Source: Mesorhizobium sp. B2-4-3 (GTDB taxonomy: Bacteria; Pseudomonadota; Alphaproteobacteria; Rhizobiales; Rhizobiaceae). From it: DNA of 64,000 nucleotides. Of this stretch, positions 25,431 to 33,716 are shown one piece after another. The notes beneath the pieces were generated by a model that made no database searches, was not told the origin of the DNA, and was given only the letters and a program-made list of their open reading frames with translations. A program made the position numbers and the translations under genes. Location of the stretch: positions 1 through 64,000 of the forward strand of contig NZ_VFVL01000028.1 in the NCBI RefSeq assembly GCF_006442815.1. The letters run 5' to 3'. How positions within the stretch are numbered: position 1 is the first letter of the stretch; the number at the start of each line of letters is the position of its first letter.

Positions 25431-26845
25431 GGTGTCCAATCCTCGACTGGTTTCCCTGAAAGCGCCGGATCGGCGGCGGTGCGTGCCACAAAACGCCCGA
25501 AGCCCGGTTCGGCCTGCAGCTTGCCGTCGGCGACCACCGGCACGCCGCGCACCAGGACGGTGGTCGGCCGGCCGGTGACAACCCTGCCCTCATAGGGCGT
25601 GAAGTCGACGCGCGAATGCAGCGCCCTGTGCCCGAGCGTCCAGCGCGCCGTCGGATCCCACAACGCCAGGTCCGCGTCGAGCCCGACGGCAATGCGACCC
25701 TTGCGATCGGCGAAGCCGTAGATCGAGGCTGCATTCCGCGAGGTGAGGTCGAGATAGCGCTCGAGCGTCAGGCGGCCGGTGAGCAGCCCTTCCGAAAACA
25801 GCAGCGGCAGTCGCGTTTCGATGCCGGGAATGCCGCTCAGCGTCGTGGTGAAACCGGGTGTCTCGGATCGGCCGATCTTGTCGGCGAAATAATATGGCGA
25901 ATGATCGGACGACCACAGGTCGATGCCGCCATTGATCAGTTTTTGCCACAGATGCTCATGGCTGCGCGGCGAGCGCGGCGGCGGCGAGAAGACGAAGCGC
26001 GCCGCATCGACTGCCGGGCGATCGAGATCGGCCGCGCCGAGAAAGAGATATTGCGGGCAGGTCTCGGCGATAGCGTCGACGCCGCGCATCTTTGCCCGCG
26101 CCACCTCCTCGGCCGACTGCCAGGACGAGACATGCACGATGGTCATGCGCGCGCCGGTCATCTCGGCGAAGGCCAGCGCGCGATGCGCCGCCTCGCGCTC
26201 CATCGTCTCGCTGTGGGCAACCACATGATAGCGGATATCGATGCGGCCGAGATCGATCAGCCGCTGGCGCGTGCGCCGGATCGCGGCGTCGTTCTCGGCA
26301 TGGACCATGACGATCCAACCCAGCCGCCGCGCCGTATCGAGAACCTTGAAGAAGAGGTCGTCGTCGACGGCGAAACCCTGATAGGTCATGAACAGCTTGA
26401 CCGAGGCGATGCCGCGCTGGGCGAGAGCGCCAAGCTGAGCCTCGACATCCGCGCCGGTGCCCATGGTGACCACGGCATGCAGCCCGTAGTCGATCACCGC
26501 GCGTCCCGCCGCGCGCTCCAGCGCGCGGTCCATGGCGCCGACAGTCGTCATGTCCTGCCCGGGCATGCCGAACGGGACTATGCAGGTCGTGCCGCCAAAA
26601 GCGGCGGAGATCGTGCCGGAATAGAAATCGTCGGCATTGCCGGCTCCACCCCAGACCGGCTGGTCGAGATGGCAATGCGCGTCGATGCCGCCGGGCATCA
26701 CCCAACGGCCGCCGGCATCGATCGCCTTCTCGCCCGAAAGGGCCTTGCCGATGGCGGCGATGCGGCCATCGTCGATACCGACGTCGCGCTCGGCCCAGCC
26801 GCCGTCGAGCGCCACGCGCCCGCCCTTGATCACCAGCTCATGCAT
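25415..26845 (-). CDS. D-hydantoinase / dihydropyrimidinase
   Basis: A 476-aa cyclic amidohydrolase with a complete binuclear metal site: His57 and His59 (GGIDAHCHLDQP), carboxylated Lys150 (SVKLFMTY), His182 (VHAEN), His238 (IVHVSS) and Asp314 (SSDHSP). It opens 5-substituted hydantoins or dihydropyrimidines to N-carbamoyl amino acids. Next to a D-carbamoylase it is best read as a D-hydantoinase. No preA/preT pyrimidine-reductase genes are present, so a pyrimidine pathway is less likely. A hydantoin racemase was not seen. It follows the ridA gene by 22 bases. Confidence 0.9.
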   Translation of the reverse strand: MHELVIKGGRVALDGGWAERDVGIDDGRIAAIGKALSGEKAIDAGGRWVMPGGIDAHCHLDQPVWGGAGNADDFYSGTISAAFGGTTCIVPFGMPGQDMTTVGAMDRALERAAGRAVIDYGLHAVVTMGTGADVEAQLGALAQRGIASVKLFMTYQGFAVDDDLFFKVLDTARRLGWIVMVHAENDAAIRRTRQRLIDLGRIDIRYHVVAHSETMEREAAHRALAFAEMTGARMTIVHVSSWQSAEEVARAKMRGVDAIAETCPQYLFLGAADLDRPAVDAARFVFSPPPRSPRSHEHLWQKLINGGIDLWSSDHSPYYFADKIGRSETPGFTTTLSGIPGIETRLPLLFSEGLLTGRLTLERYLDLTSRNAASIYGFADRKGRIAVGLDADLALWDPTARWTLGHRALHSRVDFTPYEGRVVTGRPTTVLVRGVPVVADGKLQAEPGFGRFVARTAADPALSGKPVEDWTPWLDA

Positions 26846-26867
26846 TGGCGTACCCTCGCCGGCCGGC

Positions 26868-27218
26868 TCAGCCGACGGCCGCCGTCACCATGATCTCGAC
26901 GCGATACTGGTCGCCGGCAAGCCGCGCTTCCACCGTTGCGCGCACCGGCATGGCGCCCCTGTCGATCCAAGCGTCCCAGGCCGTGTTCATCATCTCGAAG
27001 TCGGCGATGTCCCTGAGCCATATCTGCGCGCTGAGCAGCTTCGACTTGTCGCTGCCGGCCTTGGCGAGAAGCGCGTCGATCTTGGCAAGGATCTGCTTGG
27101 TCTGGCTGGTGGTGTCGCCCGAAAGATCGTCCGCGGTCAGCCCGGCCACATAGACGGTGCCGTTATAGCGGAGCACCCGGCAGAAGCGCTGTCCGTTTTC
27201 CAGGCGTTCGATCGTCAT
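26868..27218 (-). CDS. RidA/YjgF-family enamine/imine deaminase
   Basis: A 116-aa Rid protein. YVAGLTADDLSGDTTSQTKQIL, LLSAQIWLRDIADF and PVRATVEARL are visible; the conserved Arg that binds the substrate carboxylate is in RATVEA, and VEIMVTAAV closes the domain. RidA-type enzymes hydrolyse reactive 2-imino acids released by amino-acid oxidases and PLP enzymes. As first gene of the operon containing a DadA-like oxidoreductase, this is the expected helper activity. ATG at 27218 follows GAAGGGAAC; the same frame stays open far upstream but without coding character. Confidence 0.87.
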   Translation of the reverse strand: MTIERLENGQRFCRVLRYNGTVYVAGLTADDLSGDTTSQTKQILAKIDALLAKAGSDKSKLLSAQIWLRDIADFEMMNTAWDAWIDRGAMPVRATVEARLAGDQYRVEIMVTAAVG

Positions 27219-27452
27219 GATGTTCCCTTCCGCTGGTTTCCCAGATTTGGTTTTTGCCCATGGTAAGGAGGGTGCAAAACCGCTGTAAAGCCCACAGCGC
27301 GCCGAGACGCTGCTTTCCTTCGCCGGCATGGCCAAAAAAATTTGAGCCATAGCCGCGCCAATCTTCGTTTGTGGCAATCGCCACAAAGTGTAGCTTCTGC
27401 TCGGGCTGCCGTCGGTCAACGGTGCCGCCAGGGAGCCGCCGCAGCCGCATTC

Positions 27453-28703
27453 ATGAGGTCGATCGCTCAATCCGCGATGAGGCTTTGGCAAAATGCAGAG
27501 CGCTCCCGCGCCATGCTGCCGATCATGGTCGGCATCTGCCTCGCTTGTATCGGCAGCGCCATGCTGACCACCGCCGTCTCGCTGCATCTTGCCAAGCCCG
27601 GCATTTCTCCCCAGGTCGTGCAGATCGTCTTGACGGCCTATCCCGTGGGCTTCCTCATCGGATGCCTGGTGACCCGCCCGGCCGTCGCCCAATACGGCCA
27701 TGAGCGGACCTTCGTTGCCATTGTCGTCGTCGCGTTGCTGGCGGCTTCCGGTTTCGTCTTCACCGACTTCCTGCCGATCTGGATCTGCTTTCGCCTGCTC
27801 GGCGGCCTCGCGATGGCATCGCTGTTCGTCGTCTGCGAAAGCTGGATCAACCTCTATGCCGAGCAGCACAATCGCGGCGCGATGTTTTCGATCTATATGC
27901 TGACAACGGCAACCGCCGTGCTGCTCGGGCAGGTTCTGGTCGCGATGGTCGGCCCGCAATCGCCGCATCTGTTCCCGGTGGCGGCGACGACGGTGCTGCT
28001 GGCGCTGATCTCCAAATTCGCCGGTGGGCGCTGGCCGGCACTGCCTGCCACCGATCCGGAGCACGCAAGTTCGGCAAGGCCGGTCAAGCGCCTCGGCCCG
28101 CTGGCGCTTTTCCGGCTGGCGCCGGTGACGGTCGTGGCGATCTTCCAGGGCGGCATCACCAACATGAACATCTTCGTGCTGACGCCGATCTACGGCACGC
28201 AGATCGGGCTGTCGGCGGCAACGACCGTCGGGCTGGTCACGACCATCAGCATCGCCGGCATGCTGGCGCAGACGCCCGTCGGCTGGCTGTCCGACCGGTT
28301 CGAACGGCGGATGATACTGCTTGTCCAGGGCATCCTGTCGGTCACGCTCTGCGCTACGATCGCCTGGCTCGGCAATTTTTCGGTGCCGCTGCTCTTCGTG
28401 CTGTTCTTCGTCTATGGTTGCACGGCGCTCACTGTCTATCCCGTGGCGATGGCGTTCGGCGCCTCGCAATTGCACAGCCGGCACATGGTCGGGGCCTCTG
28501 GCACGCTGCTCCTGCTCTATTCGATCGGCAATGTCGCGACGCCGGGCATTTCGGCCGGCCTGATGGAGCATATGGGCGCGCCGGCCATGTTCCTGCTTCT
28601 GGGCGGCGGCGCCGTGCTGGTGACCTTGGCCGCCTGCTACAATTTGTTGCGCCGTCCGGTCACGCTGGCGGCCATGCAGGCGATCGAGGAGCAGGCCGGA
28701 TGA
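27453..28703 (+). CDS. MFS transporter (YcaD-like, 12 TM)
   Basis: About 416 aa with twelve hydrophobic segments and major-facilitator signatures (YPVGFLIGCLVTRP, GWLSDRFERRMIL). The first helix begins at MLPIMVGICLACIGSAML. ATG codons at 27453 and 27477 are both possible, and neither has a strong ribosome-binding site. It resembles the YcaD/UMF2-type permeases. It starts an operon divergent from the RidA-hydantoinase operon, with about 230 bases between, and is coupled by ATGA to the next gene. It may import the substrate or export a product of the catabolic island. Confidence 0.8.
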   Translation: MRSIAQSAMRLWQNAERSRAMLPIMVGICLACIGSAMLTTAVSLHLAKPGISPQVVQIVLTAYPVGFLIGCLVTRPAVAQYGHERTFVAIVVVALLAASGFVFTDFLPIWICFRLLGGLAMASLFVVCESWINLYAEQHNRGAMFSIYMLTTATAVLLGQVLVAMVGPQSPHLFPVAATTVLLALISKFAGGRWPALPATDPEHASSARPVKRLGPLALFRLAPVTVVAIFQGGITNMNIFVLTPIYGTQIGLSAATTVGLVTTISIAGMLAQTPVGWLSDRFERRMILLVQGILSVTLCATIAWLGNFSVPLLFVLFFVYGCTALTVYPVAMAFGASQLHSRHMVGASGTLLLLYSIGNVATPGISAGLMEHMGAPAMFLLLGGGAVLVTLAACYNLLRRPVTLAAMQAIEEQAG

Positions 28704-29458
28704 CAGACATGAGGCGTCTCGAAGGCAAAGTCATCCTGATCACCGGCGCCGCCAGCGGCATCGGCGCGGCGATAGCGCACCGCTGTGTTGCCGAGGGCGC
28801 AAGGGTCGTCTGCGCCGATTACGATATAGAGCCGGCGACAAAGCTCGTTGATGCGCTCGGGTCTTCCGCGGCCGCTTGCCGGTGCGACGTGACGAACATC
28901 GAGTCCGCCAAATCAGCCGTTGACTTCGCCGAGCAGAAATTCGGCCGGCTCGACGGATTGGTGCACAACGCGGCCGCACCCTCGACCAGCGCCACCGTCG
29001 TCGATCTCGACGAAAGCGCCTGGCGGAACGAGATCGATGTCGGCCTGACCGGCGCCTTCCTGATGAGCAAGTTCGCCGTGCCGCTGATCGCCGCGAGCGG
29101 CGGCGGCTCGATCGTCTTCATCGGCTCGCAATTCGGGCGCGTCGCCACCACCAGGGCCGTCGCCTATTGCGCCGCCAAGGCCGGCCTGATCCACCTCGCC
29201 AAGGCGATGGCCGTGGACCACGCGCCCGACAAAATCCGCGTCAACAGCCTGTCGCCCGGTGCGGTGGCGACGACGCGCCTGCTGCGCAGGTTTGCCGATT
29301 TCGAGGCCGCCAATGCCGGCCTTGGTCCCGCCCATCTGCTCGGCCGCATCGCCGAGCCCGACGAGATCGCCGCGGCAGCCGCCTTCCTGCTTTCCTCCGA
29401 CGCATCCTTCGTCACCGGATCCGACATGCTTGTGGACGGCGGCTATGCGACGCGCTGA
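28700..29458 (+). CDS. Short-chain dehydrogenase/reductase (SDR), classical type
   Basis: A 252-aa classical SDR. The cofactor motif TGAASGIG is at 15-22, HNAA at about 90-93 and the catalytic Ser143, Tyr156 and Lys160 (AYCAAK) are in place. Asp40 after the second strand points to NAD preference. The C-terminal SFVTGSDMLVDGGY is typical. Its ATG overlaps the transporter stop by four bases. The substrate is not predictable; oxidation of a secondary alcohol in a catabolic route is the usual role. Confidence 0.85.
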   Translation: MTDMRRLEGKVILITGAASGIGAAIAHRCVAEGARVVCADYDIEPATKLVDALGSSAAACRCDVTNIESAKSAVDFAEQKFGRLDGLVHNAAAPSTSATVVDLDESAWRNEIDVGLTGAFLMSKFAVPLIAASGGGSIVFIGSQFGRVATTRAVAYCAAKAGLIHLAKAMAVDHAPDKIRVNSLSPGAVATTRLLRRFADFEAANAGLGPAHLLGRIAEPDEIAAAAAFLLSSDASFVTGSDMLVDGGYATR

Positions 29459-29488
29459 GCCCGAAACCTCACTTCCGAAGGAGTTCCC

Positions 29489-30511
29489 ATGACTCTCCTC
29501 GTCACCGGCGGCACCGGCTTTGTCATGAGCGTGGTCGCGCGCGCATGGCTGGACCGCGATCCGCAAGCGCGCGCCGTGATCCTCGATCGGTCGGGCCTCG
29601 ACGCGGCGGCCGAAAAGCATTTCGCTCCGGTGCGCGACCGGCTGACGGTGATTTCCGCCGATATCCTCGACCCGCAAGCCTGGTCCGCGACGCTTGACAA
29701 GCAAGGCATCACGGCAATCGTCCACGGCGCGACGATCACGCCGATCTCGCGCGGCAGCGCCTCGGAGGCAAAGCGCCAGCCGGAGGCCGAAGACCCGGCC
29801 AGGATCTTCGACGTCAATCTCATGGGCACCGTGCGCATGCTGGACTGGGCGCGCGCGAGACCCGGCCTCAACCGCTTCATCTATGTCAGTTCCGGTTCCG
29901 TCTATCGGCACAACGGACCCGATTGGGGCGGCGAGCCGTTGCCGGAAGACGGTTATGTCGCGCCGCTGACGCTCTACGGCATCTCGAAATTCGCCTCCGA
30001 GATGGTCACCAACCGCTATGCCGACCTGTTCGGCCTGTCGGCGGCCTCGGTGCGGCTCGCTTCCGTCTATGGCCCGATGGACCGCGCCACCGAGAGCCGC
30101 AACTTCCGCCATGTTCCCAACCGCGTCGCGCATATGGCTTTGGCCGGCGAGACGATCAGGCCGAACAGCCTGGAGCCCGTCGGCGACTACGTCACCTCGA
30201 CCGACGTGGCCGCCGCGATCCTGGCGCTGATCGATGCGCCCCGCCTCAATTACCGCCACTACAATATCGGCTCCGGGTCCAGCCAGACCATCGGCGAGAT
30301 CATCGGCTGGGCAAGGGAACGCGTGCCGGGCCTGAAGGCGGAGGTGACGCCTGGAGACGACGCCAACATCGTCCAGGATGTGAGGCTGAAAAGCGGCATG
30401 TGGGGCGCCTATGACATCGCCCGCATCCTGCGCGACACCGCATGGCGGCCGCGTCCCGGCAAGGAAGCGTTCCACGACTACATGGACTGGATTGCCGCTA
30501 ACGAGAGCTAG
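29489..30511 (+). CDS. NAD-dependent epimerase/dehydratase (extended SDR)
   Basis: A 340-aa extended SDR. The nucleotide loop TGGTGFV is at 6-12, with catalytic Ser135 (VSSGSVY), Tyr163 and Lys167 (YGISK). SVRLASVYGPMDRATE and GDYVTSTDVAAA are typical of sugar-nucleotide-type epimerases, but many homologues act on small catabolic hydroxy or keto acids. AAGGAG lies just before the ATG. The last codon TAG is the beginning of a dispersed repeat (element B). It lies between an SDR and a PuuE-like hydrolase, so a role in the same catabolic pathway is inferred. Confidence 0.83.
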   Translation: MTLLVTGGTGFVMSVVARAWLDRDPQARAVILDRSGLDAAAEKHFAPVRDRLTVISADILDPQAWSATLDKQGITAIVHGATITPISRGSASEAKRQPEAEDPARIFDVNLMGTVRMLDWARARPGLNRFIYVSSGSVYRHNGPDWGGEPLPEDGYVAPLTLYGISKFASEMVTNRYADLFGLSAASVRLASVYGPMDRATESRNFRHVPNRVAHMALAGETIRPNSLEPVGDYVTSTDVAAAILALIDAPRLNYRHYNIGSGSSQTIGEIIGWARERVPGLKAEVTPGDDANIVQDVRLKSGMWGAYDIARILRDTAWRPRPGKEAFHDYMDWIAANES

Positions 30512-30597
30512 AGCAACTCCAGGAAAAGTGTGAGCGTTTAGGCTCGGCGACTTCGCCGTAGCCTTCCGTTCGGAATTGCGTAGAAACAAAGAGATGG
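30509..30597 (+). repeat. Dispersed palindromic repeat, element B copy 2
   Basis: Begins TAGAGCAACTCCAGGAAAAGTG, contains GGCTCGGCGACTTCGCCGTAGCC and the closing CGGAATTGCG followed by AAACAAAGAGAT. It carries the same modules as the copy at 8551. Its first three bases are the stop codon of the epimerase gene, and its end abuts the ribosome-binding region of the next gene. Confidence 0.8.
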
Positions 30598-30607
30598 AGA
30601 ACGCAAG

Positions 30608-31531
30608 ATGCCGATCGATTTCCAGCAGCCGCGCGATTTCGTCGGCTACGGCCCGCACCCGCCCTTCGTCGCCTGGCCGGGCGGCGTCAAGCTCGCCGTC
30701 AACCTCGTGCTCAACTACGAGGAGGGCTCGGAATATTCGTGGCTCGAAGATGGCCGCAACGACAATTGGGGCGAATACAATCTTAGCGGCAGCATGCCGG
30801 TGCGCGATCTCGGCACCGAGACGCATTTCGAATATGGCAGCCGCGCCGGTGTCTGGCGCCTGGCCAGGCTATTCGACCGCTACGACATTCCAGTCACCTT
30901 TTCCGCCTGCGCCGTGGCGCTGGAGCGCAACCCGCCTTTGGTCGAATGGATGAAGAACCGCCGGCATGACCTTATGGGCCACGGCCTGCGCTGGATCGAC
31001 TACACGACCATGGAGCGCGGCGAGGAAGAACGCCAACTGCACGAGGCGATCGCGCTCTACGAAAAACTGCTCGGGAAGCGCCCTTTGGGCTGGAACTGCC
31101 GCTCGCTGCCCAGCGTCAACACGCGCGACCTGCTGGTCGAGGAAGGCGGTTTCCTCTACCACTCCGATCCCTGCAATGATGACCTGCCCTATTTCCTCGA
31201 TCACCGGGGCACCGAGATCCTGGTCGTCCCCTACTCCAAGACGCTCAACGACAGCCGCTATCTGGTGGCACCGGGCTACAGCAATCCGCGCGACTTCGCC
31301 GAGGACTGCCGCGCGGCCATCGACTATATGCTCTCCGAAGCCGACGAGACCGGCGGCCGCATGCTGACCATCGGCATCCACGCCCGCTGGACGGGCCAGC
31401 CCAACCGTGCCTCGGGCCTGCGCGAGGTGATCGAGCATGTCCAGAAATCCGACGGCGCCGCCTTCATGCGCCGCGAGGACATTGCCCGCTTCTGGCACGC
31501 GAACCATGCGCGCTTCGAGCAGCGCGGCTGA
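30608..31531 (+). CDS. Polysaccharide-deacetylase-fold hydrolase, PuuE/allantoinase-like (copy 2)
   Basis: A 307-aa paralogue of the protein at 2171. Shared landmarks are RDFVGYG near the start, NYEEGSEYSW, GHGLRWIDYTTMERGEEERQ, CRSLPSVNTRDLL, NDDLPYFLDH and GIHARWTGQPNRASGL. These place it in the PuuE-like branch (ureide or cyclic-amide hydrolysis, no classical metal triad). The two copies differ enough to suggest different substrates. It directly precedes a dihydroorotase/allantoinase-like gene, an association that favours ureide chemistry over cell-wall modification. Confidence 0.82.
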   Translation: MPIDFQQPRDFVGYGPHPPFVAWPGGVKLAVNLVLNYEEGSEYSWLEDGRNDNWGEYNLSGSMPVRDLGTETHFEYGSRAGVWRLARLFDRYDIPVTFSACAVALERNPPLVEWMKNRRHDLMGHGLRWIDYTTMERGEEERQLHEAIALYEKLLGKRPLGWNCRSLPSVNTRDLLVEEGGFLYHSDPCNDDLPYFLDHRGTEILVVPYSKTLNDSRYLVAPGYSNPRDFAEDCRAAIDYMLSEADETGGRMLTIGIHARWTGQPNRASGLREVIEHVQKSDGAAFMRREDIARFWHANHARFEQRG

Positions 31532-31535
31532 GGGC

Positions 31536-32870
31536 ATGTTCGAGACCTTGATCCGCGGTGGAACGGTGGTGAACGCCGATGGCCTCGGCCGGGGCGATAT
31601 AGGCATCGCCGCGGGCAAGGTCGCCGCACTCATCGCGCCCGGCGAAGCCGCGGAAGCCAGCACGCTCATCGACGCCTCGGGTTGCTTCCTGCTGCCGGGC
31701 CTTGTCGATGCGCATGCGCATCTGCGCGACCCCGGCCTGACCCACAAGGAAGACTTTTCCTCCGGCACCCATGCGGCGGCGCTCGGCGGCGTCACCACGG
31801 TGCTCGACATGCCGACCGACGAGCCATGGACGGCCACGCCCGAGCAACTTGCCGACAAGATGGCGATTGCGAAGGGCCGCATCCATGTCGATGTCGGCCT
31901 GCAGGCCGTGGTCAGCCGAGACCTGTCGCTTGTCCCTCGCCTCCTTCGTCTCGCGCCGGTGTCGTTCGAGCTGTTCACCGCCGACGTGCCGGACGCCTTC
32001 CTTTTTGCCTTGCTCGACACGGTTGCCGAAGCGCTGAAAGCGTTCACTGGCGCCGATGCGCTGATCGGCATCTCGCCGGGCGACCAATCGATCCTGGCCG
32101 GCAGCGCCGCGCGCGACCGCTCCGGCAGCATCGCCGCCTTCCTGGACAGCCGACCGCCACTGGCGGAAGCCAACGGCATCGCCCGTGCGCTGGTCACCGC
32201 CGCCTCGACAGAGGCAAGGATCCACGTCCGGCAGATCAATTCCGAACTTGGTGTCGAGACCTGGAGCCGGCTGCGCGGCATCGCCGACGCCAGCGTCGAG
32301 ACCACGCCGCAGAACCTGTTCTTCACGGCGCAGGATTACGAAACGCAAGGCGCCGGCCTGAAAGCCTCGCCGCCCTTGCGCTCGCCACACGATGTCGACG
32401 CGCTGCGCGCCGCTCTCAGCGCGGGACTGATCGACATCGTCGCCACCGACCACGCCCCGCACGCAACGACCGAGAAGGCGGCGCCTTATGCAGCTTTCGC
32501 GGACATTCCAGGCGGCATGCCGGGATTGCAGACGCTGCTTCCCACCATGCTGAAGCTGGTCGACGAAGGGCTCATCGCCCTGCCAGATCTGGTGCGCATG
32601 TGCGCCCGCACTCCGGCCGAGCGCTTCGGCCTCGGCCGGAGCAAGGGGCAGGTCGCCGCCGGATACGACGCCGATCTGCTGATCCTCGATCCGCGCCAGT
32701 CCAGCACCATCGCCAATGCCGATCAGGTGTCGCGGGCGGGCTATACGCCCTTCGATGGCTGGACCGTCAAGGCGCGGCTGATCAACGTCCTCCTGCGCGG
32801 TCGCGAGATCGTGCGCGAGGGCAGGCTGATCGGCCAGGCGCAGGGAAAGATCGTCACCCGGGAGAGCTGA
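31536..32870 (+). CDS. Dihydroorotase/allantoinase-like amidohydrolase with degraded metal site
   Basis: A 444-aa cyclic amidohydrolase of the DHOase/allantoinase/hydantoinase superfamily. His60 and His62 (DAHAHLRD), a His in ARIHVRQ (230) and Asp305 (ATDHAPH) are retained. The Lys that is carboxylated in binuclear members is Glu145 (SFELFTAD), and the following His (VHAE position) appears to be Ser180 (GISPGDQ). A mononuclear enzyme, or one with altered chemistry, is suggested. ATG at 31536 lies four bases after the deacetylase stop. The catabolic context argues against pyrimidine biosynthesis. Confidence 0.82.
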   Translation: MFETLIRGGTVVNADGLGRGDIGIAAGKVAALIAPGEAAEASTLIDASGCFLLPGLVDAHAHLRDPGLTHKEDFSSGTHAAALGGVTTVLDMPTDEPWTATPEQLADKMAIAKGRIHVDVGLQAVVSRDLSLVPRLLRLAPVSFELFTADVPDAFLFALLDTVAEALKAFTGADALIGISPGDQSILAGSAARDRSGSIAAFLDSRPPLAEANGIARALVTAASTEARIHVRQINSELGVETWSRLRGIADASVETTPQNLFFTAQDYETQGAGLKASPPLRSPHDVDALRAALSAGLIDIVATDHAPHATTEKAAPYAAFADIPGGMPGLQTLLPTMLKLVDEGLIALPDLVRMCARTPAERFGLGRSKGQVAAGYDADLLILDPRQSSTIANADQVSRAGYTPFDGWTVKARLINVLLRGREIVREGRLIGQAQGKIVTRES

Positions 32871-32875
32871 AGACC

Positions 32876-33649
32876 ATGACCTTGCTCGCAGGTAAAACCG
32901 CCATCGTCACCGGAGCGGGCTCCGGCATCGGTCGCGCGATCGCCCTGAAATTCGCCGCCGAAGGCGCCAACATCGTCGTTGCAGACATGGTGGAGCAGCC
33001 GATCGAGGGCGGAAAAAGCACAGTTGAGTTAATCCGCTCCGCCGGCGGCAATGCCGTCTACATGAAAACCGACATCTCGGACTGGAGCGCCGTCGATGTG
33101 CTCGTCGGCGTGACGGTCGCGCAATTCGGGCGGCTCGACGTGATGGTCAACAATGCCGCGATCTACACCAGCACCAACCTGATCGAGACCACGCCGGACC
33201 AATGGAACCGCGTCATCGGCGTCAATTTGACGGGCTTCTTCTACTGCAACAAACGCGCGGTCATGCAGATGCTTGCCCAGGCGCCGGTCAGCGATGTGCG
33301 CGGCCGCATCATCAACATCTCTTCGCAGCACGGCATGGTCGCCTGCCCCGGCGATTTTCCCTATTCGGTCAGCAAGGGCGGCGTCGTCCAAATGACGCGG
33401 CAGATCGCCGTCGACCACGCCGACGACCTGATCGTCTGCAATGCGATTGCTCCCGGCAAGATCATCACCGGCAAGCCGGGCGTGGCCAACGACCCCGACG
33501 CGCTCGACTATTCGCGCCGCCGCACGCCCTGGCCGCGGCTCGGGCATCCGAACGACGTGGCGGGCACGGCGCTGTTCCTAGCCAGCGACATGGCGAGCTA
33601 CGTCACCGGCATCAACCTGATGGTGGATGGCGGCTGGATGGCGGGCTGA
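32876..33649 (+). CDS. Short-chain dehydrogenase/reductase (SDR), 257 aa
   Basis: A classical SDR with TGAGSGIG at 12-19, NNAA at 92-95, the catalytic Ser150 region (NISSQHG), Tyr163 and Lys167 (YSVSK). Asp37 (VVAD) after the second strand indicates NAD(H). The C-terminus SYVTGINLMVDGGW is typical. The ATG at 32876 is five bases after the amidohydrolase stop. It ends the plus-strand operon that starts at 27453. Close relatives are annotated as glucose or 3-oxoacyl reductases, but the substrate here cannot be assigned. Confidence 0.85.
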   Translation: MTLLAGKTAIVTGAGSGIGRAIALKFAAEGANIVVADMVEQPIEGGKSTVELIRSAGGNAVYMKTDISDWSAVDVLVGVTVAQFGRLDVMVNNAAIYTSTNLIETTPDQWNRVIGVNLTGFFYCNKRAVMQMLAQAPVSDVRGRIINISSQHGMVACPGDFPYSVSKGGVVQMTRQIAVDHADDLIVCNAIAPGKIITGKPGVANDPDALDYSRRRTPWPRLGHPNDVAGTALFLASDMASYVTGINLMVDGGWMAG

Positions 33650-33716
33650 CGGCCGCCAATCGGACTAAGACCCGGCATCCGGCGACAGGAACCTTTGCGG
33701 AAACCACCCGTTGACC

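Noticed and set aside
8815..27218. Complete creatinine or N-methylhydantoin to glycine pathway
   Set aside because: Hydantoinase, an isochorismatase-fold enzyme and SoxBDAG would suit it, but no creatinine deiminase or creatininase is present, and the D-carbamoylase, D-aminoacylase, MttB and FrhB-like genes are not explained. Kept only as a possibility.
27219..28571. Long N-terminal extension of the RidA frame
   Set aside because: Only the last 116 codons form a Rid domain, and a good ribosome-binding site stands at 27218. The upstream part is antisense to the MFS gene.
28913..30826. 637-codon minus-strand open frame
   Set aside because: Runs antisense through the SDR, epimerase and a dispersed repeat; no domain recognised.
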